Shown here piece by piece: positions 7,656-16,506 of a stretch of DNA of 34,362 nt. The stretch is from Pandoraea sp. (GTDB taxonomy: Bacteria; Pseudomonadota; Gammaproteobacteria; Burkholderiales; Burkholderiaceae). Numbering within the stretch: the first letter of the stretch is position 1; every line of letters begins with the position of its first letter. The notes below the pieces were generated by a model, which was given only the letters and a program-made list of their open reading frames with translations, made no database searches and was not told the DNA's origin. A program made the position numbers and the translations under genes. Location of the stretch: NCBI RefSeq assembly GCF_004297875.1, contig NZ_SCSK01000014.1:1-34362 (forward strand), written 5' to 3'.

Positions 7656-9176
7656 TTAGAAATGCCAAATGCCACCGACTTCGATGCGCTTGGCTGTTTG
7701 CGGCGAGATGCCGGTCGATGCCTGGTAGGTTTTCTGGCCCCACATGGCCTCGATCCCTACGTCGACCGTCTTGGTCGGTTGCAGGATCAGGTTGACGTGG
7801 ACCGTCTTGGTCGTGACGGCGTTTTGCGCGTCGGCCGGCAGGAACCCCGCCAGGCGCTGGTGGTTGAAGCCGAAGCCGATGTTGGTCCGCAGCTTGGAGG
7901 TCCACCAGTGCTGGAAGTACACGGTGCCGCCGACATCGGGCTGCACCTGGACGGCGGTCGCGCCGGTCGGGTCGGCCGCTGTGCCGTTGTTGATCGCGAG
8001 CGTTGAAGCGGTGTTCGCGCCGAAGTCATCAGGAATGTAGCGGGCCATCGCGCCGTACCAGGCCTGGAAGCCCACGTTGTCGCGACCGAGTCCAAAGCTG
8101 GTATGCAGGATATTCCACGTGGCGCCGACGATTGCCGCAGCGGCGAATTTGGTGGTCCGCACACCGTTCTGGTCGGTAAATCCCAATTCGCGGGCGACGG
8201 CCGACACTTGATAGTGACCCCAGTCGCCGCTGCGCTCGTATTTCGCGGTGAAGTCCGGTAGCGGATTTGTTTGGGTCGCTACCTCGATATTGCCCTGTGT
8301 GTCCTGGTAGCCTGTTTGTGGGTTTTCTATCGAGAATGACAGCGCGCCGCCCGCATGCAGCGGTAGGGTATAGCGGATCTGCGGCGTGTGGGCGCCCGGC
8401 ACGCCGGCTGGGCCGGCGTTGTCGAAGGTTTCCTCCTGGTCGGGGTCGTCGATGAAGTTCGAATTCGCCTGCCCGAACAGCCAGTGGCCGATGGTGCCGT
8501 AGGCATAGACGATGCGGGCACCCCAGTTATTGTTTTGCAGTGCCTGATTGTTGTCGCCTCCCGCGGTGTAACCGTAGAAGTCCAGCGAGATATTGGTGTT
8601 GATGTCCCCGTATGGACTCGGGGTGCTGGTCTGCACGATCAGCCTTGAGACTTTGTCCTGGAAGTGGAAAGTGCGTCCCGATTGCGCCCGCGCCGGACCG
8701 CTTGGCAGCAAATTGCCAATGGCGAATTTGGGCCCGAGATTTTGCGTGGGGTCGTAGATGCCCTGGAAGTTGACGAATCCGCCGATGCGCATCGAGGTAT
8801 CGGTGCCAGGCAATTTGAAGGATCCTGGCATGGCACCACGCATCACATAACCCGGGTCCGCCATGCCCAGTGCCTCGGCTTTGGTCGGCGGTACGCTATC
8901 GGGTAGAGCCGGGCCCGGGGCCGCAGCGGCCTGGGCCGTTTGCACGGTGCCGGCTGGAGATTGCTGGGCGTGCCAGTGCTTTTGCTGTGCTTGCTTGAGC
9001 TGGTTCAACTGCGTCGACAGGTTGTTGATTTCCGCCTGCAGCCTGCTGAGCTCGTCGGCGTGCGCCAACGGCATGGCGACCAGGCCCGCAATCGCAGTGC
9101 ACATCACCCGGGCTTTGAACGACTGCGGCGTGATCGAGCGAAGTGAACAGCCTGAGAATCCCTTGCGTTTTTTCAT
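7656..9176 (-). CDS. DcaP-like trimeric outer-membrane porin
   Basis: A 506-aa outer-membrane protein. A basic n-region and hydrophobic core (TAIAGLVAMPLAHA) form the signal peptide. Next comes a short coiled coil (DELSRLQAEINNLSTQLNQL), an Ala/Pro-rich linker, and a beta barrel from about residue 130 (MRIGGFVNFQGIYDP) to the C-terminal IEVGGIWHF with terminal Phe, the outer-membrane insertion signal. Coiled coil plus barrel matches DcaP-type porins. These are known to pass dicarboxylates, with phthalate shown for the Acinetobacter protein. The ATG at 9176 is chosen for AGGAGA seven bases upstream; the frame extends to 9248 without a ribosome site. As first gene of the minus-strand locus it probably admits the substrate of the downstream ABC importer. 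Confidence 0.88.
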   Translation of the reverse strand: MKKRKGFSGCSLRSITPQSFKARVMCTAIAGLVAMPLAHADELSRLQAEINNLSTQLNQLKQAQQKHWHAQQSPAGTVQTAQAAAAPGPALPDSVPPTKAEALGMADPGYVMRGAMPGSFKLPGTDTSMRIGGFVNFQGIYDPTQNLGPKFAIGNLLPSGPARAQSGRTFHFQDKVSRLIVQTSTPSPYGDINTNISLDFYGYTAGGDNNQALQNNNWGARIVYAYGTIGHWLFGQANSNFIDDPDQEETFDNAGPAGVPGAHTPQIRYTLPLHAGGALSFSIENPQTGYQDTQGNIEVATQTNPLPDFTAKYERSGDWGHYQVSAVARELGFTDQNGVRTTKFAAAAIVGATWNILHTSFGLGRDNVGFQAWYGAMARYIPDDFGANTASTLAINNGTAADPTGATAVQVQPDVGGTVYFQHWWTSKLRTNIGFGFNHQRLAGFLPADAQNAVTTKTVHVNLILQPTKTVDVGIEAMWGQKTYQASTGISPQTAKRIEVGGIWHF

Positions 9177-9246
9177 CCAGTTGTCTCCTGCATATGATTG
9201 TTTTCGTCCCGTACCGCCCGGACAGGGCTGGGTATACGGTGTGCTC

Positions 9247-9281
9247 ATGGTAGGGAGGGCTAGCTGTCAGATAGCTGTCAG
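9247..9281 (-). promoter_or_regulatory. PHO-box-like tandem repeat and candidate porin promoter
   Basis: The plus strand reads CTGTCAG (9264-9270), ATAG, CTGTCAG (9275-9281): two 7-bp direct repeats with a 4-bp spacer, an 11-bp period. This is the geometry of OmpR/PhoB-family sites and close to the PHO-box consensus. Read toward the porin, a -10-like TACCAT (minus strand, 9252-9247) lies 11 bp past the repeat and about 70 bp before the porin ATG at 9176. The rest of the 370-bp porin/GST gap (9177-9546) shows no credible gene. Either the locus-encoded regulator or PhoB could bind; the sequence does not decide. Confidence 0.55.
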
Positions 9282-9546
9282 CCGCGACGCAGATTCGCCG
9301 GTGTTAACCCTAGGTGCGCTCGTCTTGAGGGAAGTGAGCGTGCACGCGACGACGCGGCGGGCAAGGGGGCTTGATCCGGGCCGGGAAAAAAGCGCGGCCA
9401 TCGCTTTGATAATGCTTTTCAGCGGCCTGTCGGCCACCTAAACTGTTGATTCGCGCAGTACCGGGTATTGTCGTATTGGCCGGAGCGCTACAGGTGGCCG
9501 AACACCGGCCGTGACGATGATTGTGGGCTTTTCTGACGGGAAAACC

Positions 9547-10161
9547 ATGAAACTGATTGGCATGCTCGATTCACCCTTTGTCCGCCGCACCGCCATATGC
9601 ATGAAATTGCTCGGTCTCGAGTTCGAGCATCAGTCGCTCTCGGTGTTCAGGACATATGACGAATTTCGTCGCATCAATCCGGTGGTCAAGGCGCCGACAC
9701 TGTTGCTCGACGATGGCCAGTGTCTGATGGATTCGACGCTGATTCTCGACTACGCCGAGACGCTTGCCAATCCGCGCAAGACGCTGATGCCACGTGACCC
9801 CGCGGCGCGACTGCACGAGCTCAAATTGATCGGGCTGGCTCTCGCGGCAAGCGAGAAGTCCGTGCAGCTCGTCTACGAGCAAAAGCAACGGCCCGCCGAT
9901 AAGCAATACGAGCCCTGGGCCGCGCGTGTTAGCGAGCAGTTGCATGCCGCGTATGCGGTGCTCGAGAAAGACATCACCTCGCGGCCGTTGCCCACCGATC
10001 CGAGCCGGTTCAGCCAGGCCAGCGTTTCGATTGCCGTGGCGTGGCGCTTTACGCAGATGATGCTGCCCGATGTCGTGGCCGAGACGGATTACCCGGCGCT
10101 GCGGTTGTTCGCGGCGTTTGCCGAACGGCAGCCGGTGTTCATGCAGACCCAGCCTGAGTGA
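9547..10161 (+). CDS. Glutathione S-transferase family protein
   Basis: A 204-aa cytosolic protein with an N-terminal thioredoxin-like fold (MKLIGMLDSPFVRRTAICMKLLGLEFEH) in which SPFVRR occupies the usual glutathione-site helix start. The cis-Pro region is VKAPTLLLDDG, followed by MDSTLILDYAE, the classical glutathione gamma-glutamyl contact (here D-S-T rather than E-S). The all-helical C-terminal domain runs from about residue 85. The start at 9547 follows GGGAAAACC; an upstream ATG at 9511 lacks family support. GSTs conjugate or reduce electrophiles, often in detoxification. It is divergent from the porin operon and could share its control region, but no functional link is visible. Confidence 0.87.
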   Translation: MKLIGMLDSPFVRRTAICMKLLGLEFEHQSLSVFRTYDEFRRINPVVKAPTLLLDDGQCLMDSTLILDYAETLANPRKTLMPRDPAARLHELKLIGLALAASEKSVQLVYEQKQRPADKQYEPWAARVSEQLHAAYAVLEKDITSRPLPTDPSRFSQASVSIAVAWRFTQMMLPDVVAETDYPALRLFAAFAERQPVFMQTQPE

Positions 10162-10369
10162 CGTCGAGGCCGGTTTTCCGCAGCGTCCTGACGCTCTGGC
10201 TTGCTCGCCGGATTATGGAATTTTACGGTCATCGGATTTCCATTTTCGGATTCGTCTGACAGGCGAGCGAGGCAATTGAGATTACCTTTCAATCCACTCG
10301 GGGGCAAGTATGGACCGATCGGCAAGCCGTATCGGCCTTTTCCGGTAGCACGGTACAAGGGAGAGTTGC

Positions 10370-10609
10370 ATGAGCAAGCGCATTCGGTGGCATGTTGTCG
10401 CGGCAGAAGACAAGAGTCCGGTAGTGACCTACGTGAGGCCCGCCGCAAGGGAGCCGCTCGCGAGCGGGCCGGTGGCGTTTCATGATTTGCGGGCGCGTCT
10501 GCGCACCTTTGCAAGCCGGCGGCTGGCGTTGCTTCGCTATGTCTATCGCCGCGAGGCTTTGTCGATGAGCGTGCTGGTGAGCGCCGATTGGGAGCGCAAG
10601 CGCCGATAG
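10370..10609 (+). CDS. Small basic hypothetical protein (79 aa)
   Basis: A 79-aa ORF beginning MSKRIRWHVVAAEDKSP, preceded by AAGGGAGAGTTGC, a strong ribosome site at good spacing. It is basic, with many Arg residues in the second half (RLRTFASRRLALLRYVYRRE), and has no signal peptide, membrane segment or recognised motif. An intrinsic terminator begins about 20 bp after its stop, which supports a real transcription unit. I do not recognise the family. The 208-bp gap before it holds no other supported gene. It could encode a small nucleic-acid-associated protein, but charge is the only basis for that. Confidence 0.6.
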   Translation: MSKRIRWHVVAAEDKSPVVTYVRPAAREPLASGPVAFHDLRARLRTFASRRLALLRYVYRREALSMSVLVSADWERKRR

Positions 10610-10630
10610 GATGCTGCCACCCACCAAAAG

Positions 10631-10658
10631 AAAAAGCCGGTCGAAACCGGCTTTTTTT
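10631..10658. terminator. Bidirectional intrinsic terminator
   Basis: AAAAAGCCGGT (10631-10641), loop CGAA, then ACCGGCTTTTT (10646-10656) followed by two more T. The 11-bp perfect stem has A/T runs on both sides, so it can terminate both the small ORF ending at 10609 (+) and the RND pump gene ending at 10696 (-). Confidence 0.9.
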
Positions 10659-10695
10659 CATGCTCGCGCGATGACATGCGCGTATTGCTGGCGTA

Positions 10696-13600
10696 TCAGT
10701 CGGTGCCGCCGACGGCCGGCTCGCCGTGGCCGGCCGCATCCTCACCGATGGCGCCAGCCTTGCGCGCTTCGTGGTGGTGATCGGCCGCCAGGAACATATA
10801 CATGGCAGGCACCACGAACAGCGTGAACAGCGTGCCTATCGACAAGCCGGTGAAGATCACCAGCCCCATGGCGTGCCGGCCCGCCGCGCCGGCGCCGGAG
10901 GCGAACACCAGCGGCGCGACGCCCAGCACCATTGCCGCGGTGGTCATCAGGATCGGGCGCAGCCGTACCGCGGCAGCTTGCTCCAGGGCCTCGCGCTTGC
11001 TGCGTCCGGCCCGCTGCAATTCATTGGCGAATTGCACGATCAGGATCCCGTGCTTACTGATCAGCCCCATCAGGGTCACCAGCCCGACCTGCGTATAAAT
11101 ATTGAGCGAGGCGAAGCCGATGTTGATGAACAGCAGCGCACCGAACAGGGCCATCGGCACCGAGACCAGGATCACGATCGGATCGCGGAAGCTTTCGAAC
11201 TGGGCCGCCAGCACCAGAAATACGATGATGGTTGCGAACAGAAGCGTATAGACGAACCCTCCCGATTCCTGCTCGAACTGGCGCGATGCTCCCGAGAAAT
11301 CGACCGAGTAGCCACTGGGCGCGACCTCCTTGGTGATCTTGGTGAGGTAGTTCAACACCTCCGCTTGCGATGCGCCAGGGACCGCGACGCCTGAGATGGT
11401 GGCCGAGTTCAGCTGCTGGAAGTGGTTGATCGACTCGGGCACCACGCTGGTTTTCAGACTCGCTACCGTCGAGGCAGGAATCACCGCGCCATTTGGCGTA
11501 TGCAGATAGTAATTCAGGATCTGCGACGGATTGAGCCGGTCGACCTGCAGCACCTGCGGGATCACCTTGTACGAGCGCCCGGCAATCGAGAAGTAGTTGA
11601 CATACCCGCCACCGAGCGCGGCCGACAGCGTATTGCCGACATCCGCATCGGTCAGGCCGAGCGAGGCCACCTTGTCGCGGTCGACTTCCAGCGTGCTCTG
11701 CGGCTTGTCGATCTTGAGGTCGCTGTCGACGAAGAAGAACATGCCCGAGGCCCGTGCCTTGGCGAGCACCTGCTGCGAAACGTCGTTCAGGTTCTGGAAC
11801 GGCTCGGTGGTGGTGATGACGAATTGCACCGGCAAGCCTTGCGAACCAGGCAGCGGCGGGAACTGGAACGCGGCGACCTGGGCGCCGGCGATGTGGCTCC
11901 ATTTCTCCTGCAGTTCCTGCTGCAATTGCATCGCGCTCTTTTTACGTTGATCCCACGGCTTGAGCAATACGCCGCCGATGCCCTGGTTAATGGTCGGCAC
12001 GCCGGTCAACTGGAACATTTGCGCGTATTCAGGAATGCTTTTGGCCGCGTCGAAGACCTGGTCGGCGTAGGTATCCATTTGCTGGATCGTCGCGTTGGGC
12101 GGCCCTTGCATGTGTGCGAGCACGATGCCCTGGTCTTCCTGCGGCGCCAGTTCGGACTTCGAAGTCATGAACAGATATACGGTACCGGCCAGCAGCAGGG
12201 CGCCCATGACCACCAGCACGACCCAGGTATCGAGCAGGCTGCGCAGCATGCGCTGGTAGCCATGGTGCACCCGGTCGAACTGGCGATCGATGAATTGCAC
12301 GAAACGCCCGGATTCCTGTTGCGCGCTGAAGAAACGCGAGCACATCATCGGCGAGAGCGTCAGGGCGATCACGCCCGACATCGCGACGGCGCCGGCCAGC
12401 GTGAATGCAAACTCGGTGAACAGCGCGCCGGTCAGGCCGCCCTGGAAGCCGATCGGCACGTACACGGCCACCAGCACCACGGTCATCGCCAGAATCGGGC
12501 CGCCCAGCTCACGTGCGGCCAGCAGCGCCGCTTCGAGCGGCTTCTTGCCTTCTTCCTTCATGTGCCGGTCGACGTTTTCGACCACGATAATGGCGTCGTC
12601 GACGACCAGCCCGATTGCCAGCACCAAAGCCAGCAACGTGAGCAGGTTGACCGAATAGCCAAGCACCAGCATGACGAAAAAGGTGCCGATCAGCGACAGC
12701 GGCATTGCCACGACCGGGATGATCACCGCCCGCAGGCTGCCGAGGAACAGGAAGATGACGACCGTGACAATCAGCAATGCCTCGATCAGCGTCTTGACCA
12801 CTTCCTTGATGGACGTGTTCACGAAGTCGGTCGCGTCGTACACGATCTTGCCGGTCAGCCCGGTCGGCAACTGCGCCTGAAGCGCCGGGAACGCGTCGCG
12901 CACACGCTTGGCGACGTCGAGTACGTTGGCGTCCGGCGCTGTTTTGATCCCGATGAAGACCGAGCGCTTGCCACTGAAGGCGACGCTGAAGTCATAGTTG
13001 TCGGCGCCCAGCGTAACGTTGGCCACATCCTGCAGGCGCACGAGCGCGCCATTTTTCGACTTGACGACCAGGTGCTTGAACTCGTCGACCGAATGCAGGT
13101 CGGTGTCGGCCGTCATCTCGACGCTTACCATTTGCCCCTTGGTGGTGCCCAGGGCCGCCAGGTAGTTGTTATTGGCCAGCGCCGTATACACATCGGCTGC
13201 GGTCACGCCGTGCGCGGCCATGCGCTGCGGGTCGAGCCAGGCGCGCAGGGCGAATTGCCGCCCGCCGAGGATTTCCGCGGTTTGCACGCCCTGGATCGAA
13301 TCCAGCTTGGGCTTGACCACGCGCAGCAGGTAGTCCGTCACGTTGTTGCCGGGCAGCACATCGCTGTAGAAGCCCATGTACATCGTGTCGGTCGTCTGTC
13401 CGGTCTGGACCGTGATGACCGGCTGCTGGGCCTGTGCCGGCAACTGATTGCGCACGGCGTTGACCTGCGTGGTGATCTCGGTCAGCGCGCGGTTGGCATC
13501 GTAATTCAGGCGCAGCGTGGCGGTGATCGTCGAGGTACCGCTGGTGCTGCTCGACGACAGGTAGTCGATGCCCTGAGCCTGCGCGATCGAGGCCTCCAGA

Positions 13601-13797
13601 GGCTGCGTGATAAAGCCGGCGACGGTGTTGGCATCCGCACCGTAGTAGGTGGTGGTGATGGTCACCACCGCGTTTTCCGTGCGTGGATACTCGCTGACGG
13701 TCAGGCTCGAGAGCGACCGGATCCCCAGCACGAGGATCAGCAGGCTGACCACCGCCGCCAGGACCGGCCGCTTGATGAAGATGTCCGTGAAATTCAT
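10696..13797 (-). CDS. RND multidrug efflux pump, inner-membrane transporter (HAE-1 family)
   Basis: A 1033-aa AcrB-like proton antiporter of normal full length. It begins MNFTDIFIKRPVLAAVVSLL (TM1), has a large porter loop, and carries the proton-relay pair D400-D401 in GLVVDDAIIVVENVDRHM of TM4. The second half repeats the fold, ending in the hydrophilic tail HHHEARKAGAIGED. The start follows the adaptor stop after 10 bp. The operon order is outer-membrane factor, adaptor, pump. As an HAE-1 member it should export amphiphilic drugs or toxic organic compounds from periplasm and inner membrane; specificity cannot be told. No TetR, MarR or LysR regulator adjoins the operon in this window. Confidence 0.96.
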   Translation of the reverse strand: MNFTDIFIKRPVLAAVVSLLILVLGIRSLSSLTVSEYPRTENAVVTITTTYYGADANTVAGFITQPLEASIAQAQGIDYLSSSSTSGTSTITATLRLNYDANRALTEITTQVNAVRNQLPAQAQQPVITVQTGQTTDTMYMGFYSDVLPGNNVTDYLLRVVKPKLDSIQGVQTAEILGGRQFALRAWLDPQRMAAHGVTAADVYTALANNNYLAALGTTKGQMVSVEMTADTDLHSVDEFKHLVVKSKNGALVRLQDVANVTLGADNYDFSVAFSGKRSVFIGIKTAPDANVLDVAKRVRDAFPALQAQLPTGLTGKIVYDATDFVNTSIKEVVKTLIEALLIVTVVIFLFLGSLRAVIIPVVAMPLSLIGTFFVMLVLGYSVNLLTLLALVLAIGLVVDDAIIVVENVDRHMKEEGKKPLEAALLAARELGGPILAMTVVLVAVYVPIGFQGGLTGALFTEFAFTLAGAVAMSGVIALTLSPMMCSRFFSAQQESGRFVQFIDRQFDRVHHGYQRMLRSLLDTWVVLVVMGALLLAGTVYLFMTSKSELAPQEDQGIVLAHMQGPPNATIQQMDTYADQVFDAAKSIPEYAQMFQLTGVPTINQGIGGVLLKPWDQRKKSAMQLQQELQEKWSHIAGAQVAAFQFPPLPGSQGLPVQFVITTTEPFQNLNDVSQQVLAKARASGMFFFVDSDLKIDKPQSTLEVDRDKVASLGLTDADVGNTLSAALGGGYVNYFSIAGRSYKVIPQVLQVDRLNPSQILNYYLHTPNGAVIPASTVASLKTSVVPESINHFQQLNSATISGVAVPGASQAEVLNYLTKITKEVAPSGYSVDFSGASRQFEQESGGFVYTLLFATIIVFLVLAAQFESFRDPIVILVSVPMALFGALLFINIGFASLNIYTQVGLVTLMGLISKHGILIVQFANELQRAGRSKREALEQAAAVRLRPILMTTAAMVLGVAPLVFASGAGAAGRHAMGLVIFTGLSIGTLFTLFVVPAMYMFLAADHHHEARKAGAIGEDAAGHGEPAVGGTD

Positions 13798-13807
13798 CGC
13801 GGGGTTC

Positions 13808-14941
13808 TCACTGTTCCTGCGGCGTTGGGTTCGGCGAATCCGCCGGCAGCACCGAGTTGTTGATGATCAGCGGCGTGCCGTTCTTGAGCTTGAGCTGACC
13901 GCTGGTGATCACTTCCTCGCCCTCGGTCACGCCTTTCTCGATGGCCACCTGATCGCCGCGTGTGGCGCCCGTCGTGACGAACACCTGCTGCGCGGTCGGC
14001 ATGGTTTTGCCCTGTGCGTTCGGTTTTGCACCCGGCTTGGCAATGAACACCGTCGCGCCATACGGGTTGTAGGTGATGGCGGTTTGCGGCAGCGTGAGGT
14101 AGCGCTGCGGCGTTCCGACATCGACCTTGACGGTGGCGTACATGCCCGGCAGCAGCTTGCCGGCGCGATTATCGATTTCCGCCTCGACCTGGACGTTGCG
14201 TGTAGCCGTATCGACCAGCGGGTTGATCGAGGTGATCTTGCCGGTGAACGTTTTGCCCGCGTAGGTGTTGTTTTGCAGCGCCACGGTCTGGCCGATCGCC
14301 AGCTTGCTGAAATCCTGCTGCGGCAAAGTGAAGTCGGCGTAAAGCGTGTCGGTGTCTTGCAATGTGACGATCATGTCGCCCGGATTCAGGTACTGGCCAG
14401 GGTTGACGGTGGTAATGCCCAGCCGGCCGGAGAAGGGCGCGCGAATCGTCTTTTTCTCGACGATCGCCGCTTGCTGGGCGGCCTGTGCGCGCGTGCTGCG
14501 CAGGTTTGCTTCGTCGGCGTCGAGCGTGGCCTTGGCGATGACCTTCAATTCATATTGCTTCTTGTCGCGGTTGTATACCGTTTGCGCGAGGTCCGCCTGG
14601 GCCTGCAGTGCGTGCAGCTGGGCGATGTCGGAATCGGCATTGAGCTGCACCAGCACCTGGCCGGCCTTGACGTGGCTGCCCGACTTGATGTGCACCTCGC
14701 GCACCAGTCCGGCGATCTCGGTGGTCACATTGACGCCGCGCACCGCGCGCAGGCTGCCAACGGCGGACAGTTGCGGCTGCCATGTCTGGTAACTCGCCTT
14801 GATGGACGAAACCGTGACCGGCGGCGCCGAGTTGGCCGCCATGAACTTCTTGATCATGGCCGCTTTGAAAAGATTGAAGCCGACCAGCGCCCCGAGCAAC
14901 ACCAGGACGCAAATCAGCATGATTGCCATGCGCTTCTTCAT
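13808..14941 (-). CDS. RND efflux periplasmic adaptor (membrane fusion protein)
   Basis: A 377-aa adaptor. An N-terminal anchor (MAIMLICVLVLLGALVGFNLF) has no lipobox Cys. Next come the first half of the lipoyl/barrel-sandwich domain (VTTEIAGLVREVHIKSGSHVKAGQVLVQL), an alpha hairpin of about 65 residues, the second lipoyl half (TIRAPFSGRLG), a beta barrel and a membrane-proximal domain. It links the pump to an outer-membrane channel. Its ATG overlaps the outer-membrane-factor stop by four bases (ATGA). The premature stop in that upstream gene could therefore lower its translation if no independent ribosome site is used. Confidence 0.95.
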   Translation of the reverse strand: MKKRMAIMLICVLVLLGALVGFNLFKAAMIKKFMAANSAPPVTVSSIKASYQTWQPQLSAVGSLRAVRGVNVTTEIAGLVREVHIKSGSHVKAGQVLVQLNADSDIAQLHALQAQADLAQTVYNRDKKQYELKVIAKATLDADEANLRSTRAQAAQQAAIVEKKTIRAPFSGRLGITTVNPGQYLNPGDMIVTLQDTDTLYADFTLPQQDFSKLAIGQTVALQNNTYAGKTFTGKITSINPLVDTATRNVQVEAEIDNRAGKLLPGMYATVKVDVGTPQRYLTLPQTAITYNPYGATVFIAKPGAKPNAQGKTMPTAQQVFVTTGATRGDQVAIEKGVTEGEEVITSGQLKLKNGTPLIINNSVLPADSPNPTPQEQ

Positions 14942-16506
14942 CGATTCTTCTCCATGGACGCTTTGGCCGCGTCTGCTTGCTGCGTTTGTTTCGATTGGTC
15001 ATGCCACCAGCCGCCGCCGACCGCCTGGAACAGGGCGGCCGTATCGGCGTAGCGTGCGGCCTGGGCCTGCACCAGATTGACGACGGCTTGCTGGTATTGA
15101 CGCTGCGAGTCGAGCAGCGACAGATAGCTCACCGCGCCCAGCCGATACTGCTGCTGGCTCAGATCGAGCGAGGCCCGCGCGGCGCGCTCGGCGTCGGCCT
15201 GTGCATTCAGCGCGTGCGCATCGTTATCCAGCGCGCGCAGCGAGTCGGCCACGTTCTGGAATGCCTGCAGGACGGTCTGCCGGTATTGCGCGGCGGCCTG
15301 GTCGTAGGCGGCCTCGGCTGCGCGCTTTTGCGACAGCAGTTGCCCGCCGTGGAACAGCGGCTGCAACAATCCGGCGCCCAGACTCCAGATCGCATTGCCG
15401 GCACGGAACGCGCCGGCCGGAGTCAGCGCGTCCGTGCCATAACTGCCGGTGATATTCAATTGCGGATACATCAGGGCGGTTGCCACGCCCACCTTGGCGC
15501 TGGCCGCGTGCAGTGTTGCATCGGCCGCCAGGATGTCCGGCCGCTGACGCACCAGTGCCGAAGGCAGGCTCACCGGCAGGTCCTTGGGCAGCGAAAAGTC
15601 GGATAGGCGGAACTCGGGCAACGAACCATCCGACGGCGGCTGGCCCGCCAGCACGGCGATCTGATGCCGGGTGACGTCGAGCGCTTGCCGCAGCGGAGGC
15701 AGCGCGGCGAGCGTTTGCGCCAATGTGGTGCGCTGCGCCAGCACGGCGGCCTGATTCACGCCGCCGAGCTCGAATTGCTGGTTGAGGAGATCGAGCTGGT
15801 GACGCTGGTCGCCGGCGATGCGCTCGGTGGCTTCGATTTGGGCACGCAAGGAGGCTTCCTTGATGCTGGCCGTCACGAGATTGGCCGTGAGCGCCAGGTA
15901 GGCGGCCTGCCATTGGTAACGCTGGTAGTCGACCTGTGCGCCCAGGGCCTCGAGCTGGCGGCGCGCGCCGCCGAACAGATCGAGCGAATACGACACGCTG
16001 ACCGAAGCGTTGTACAAATTGAAAATCGAATCTCTGCCGGGTTGGCCGATCGTCAGTCCCGAGGTTTTCTGCCGCGAGGCGCCGAGCTTGGCGTCGAACG
16101 CCGGGAACAGCGCACTGCCGACTTCGGCATTGAGGTTTTCCTGGGATTACCGCAAGGCCGCCTGCGCGGCGGCCAGCGTCGGGCTGTTATCCAGGGCCTG
16201 GCGAATCAGCGCGTCGAGCGGGGCGCAATGAAATAGCGTCCACCACTGCCCCGGAATGTCTTGCGCGGCGACGAAGTGCTGCGCCTGGCCGGCGTCGCCC
16301 GCCAGACCTTGGGTCGCCACCGTTTGCGCCGGCAGCGGGGTCGCCGTGTACTGCTTGCCCGGCGGCGGTGCCGGCGTGCGGTAATCGGGCCCGACCGCGC
16401 ACGCTGCGAGCGACGCGCCCAGGGCGATGACCGTCATCGCTCTTATTGTCTTGTTCGCGCCAAGCCGGCGCTGCCGGCCGCTGGCACGTTCCAGTCCATC
16501 ACCCAT
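14938..16506 (-). pseudogene. Outer-membrane efflux factor (NodT/OprM-like lipoprotein) interrupted by an in-frame TAA
   Basis: The frame from ATG 16506 (AGGAG upstream) encodes a lipoprotein signal with lipobox LAAC (Cys36) followed by AVGPDYRTP, the usual OprM/NodT start. After codon 119 (AQAALR) there is a TAA at 16149-16147, then the same frame continues SQENLNAEVGSALFPAFDAKLG and on through FNLYNASVSVSYSLDLFG to the natural stop at 14938. No frameshift or deletion is visible and both parts align to one OMF, about 520 codons in total. Relatives commonly have Gln here (ALRQxQENL), so one C-to-T change (CAA to TAA, base 16149) explains it. The remaining fragments (119 aa; a possible TTG start at 16017) would not form a channel. 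A sequencing error is possible. Confidence 0.88.

Noticed and set aside
9264..9281. Reading the tandem repeat as a CRISPR or satellite fragment
   Set aside because: There are only two 7-bp units at helical spacing in a promoter gap, which fits a transcription-factor site; no further copies are present.
11422..13863. Plus-strand open frame of over 800 codons across the RND pump gene
   Set aside because: It is antisense to a complete AcrB-like protein with all expected motifs; its translation is His/Arg/Gln-rich low-complexity, typical of the complement of a GC-rich coding sequence.
13649..15052. Plus-strand open frame of 467 codons across the adaptor gene
   Set aside because: It is antisense to a well-supported membrane fusion protein; the composition is that of a shadow frame.
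15938..16017. Treating the C-terminal OMF fragment as an independent gene from the TTG at 16017
   Set aside because: It begins in the middle of an OMF strand (LYNASVSVSY) with no ribosome site or export signal; it is the downstream part of one interrupted gene.
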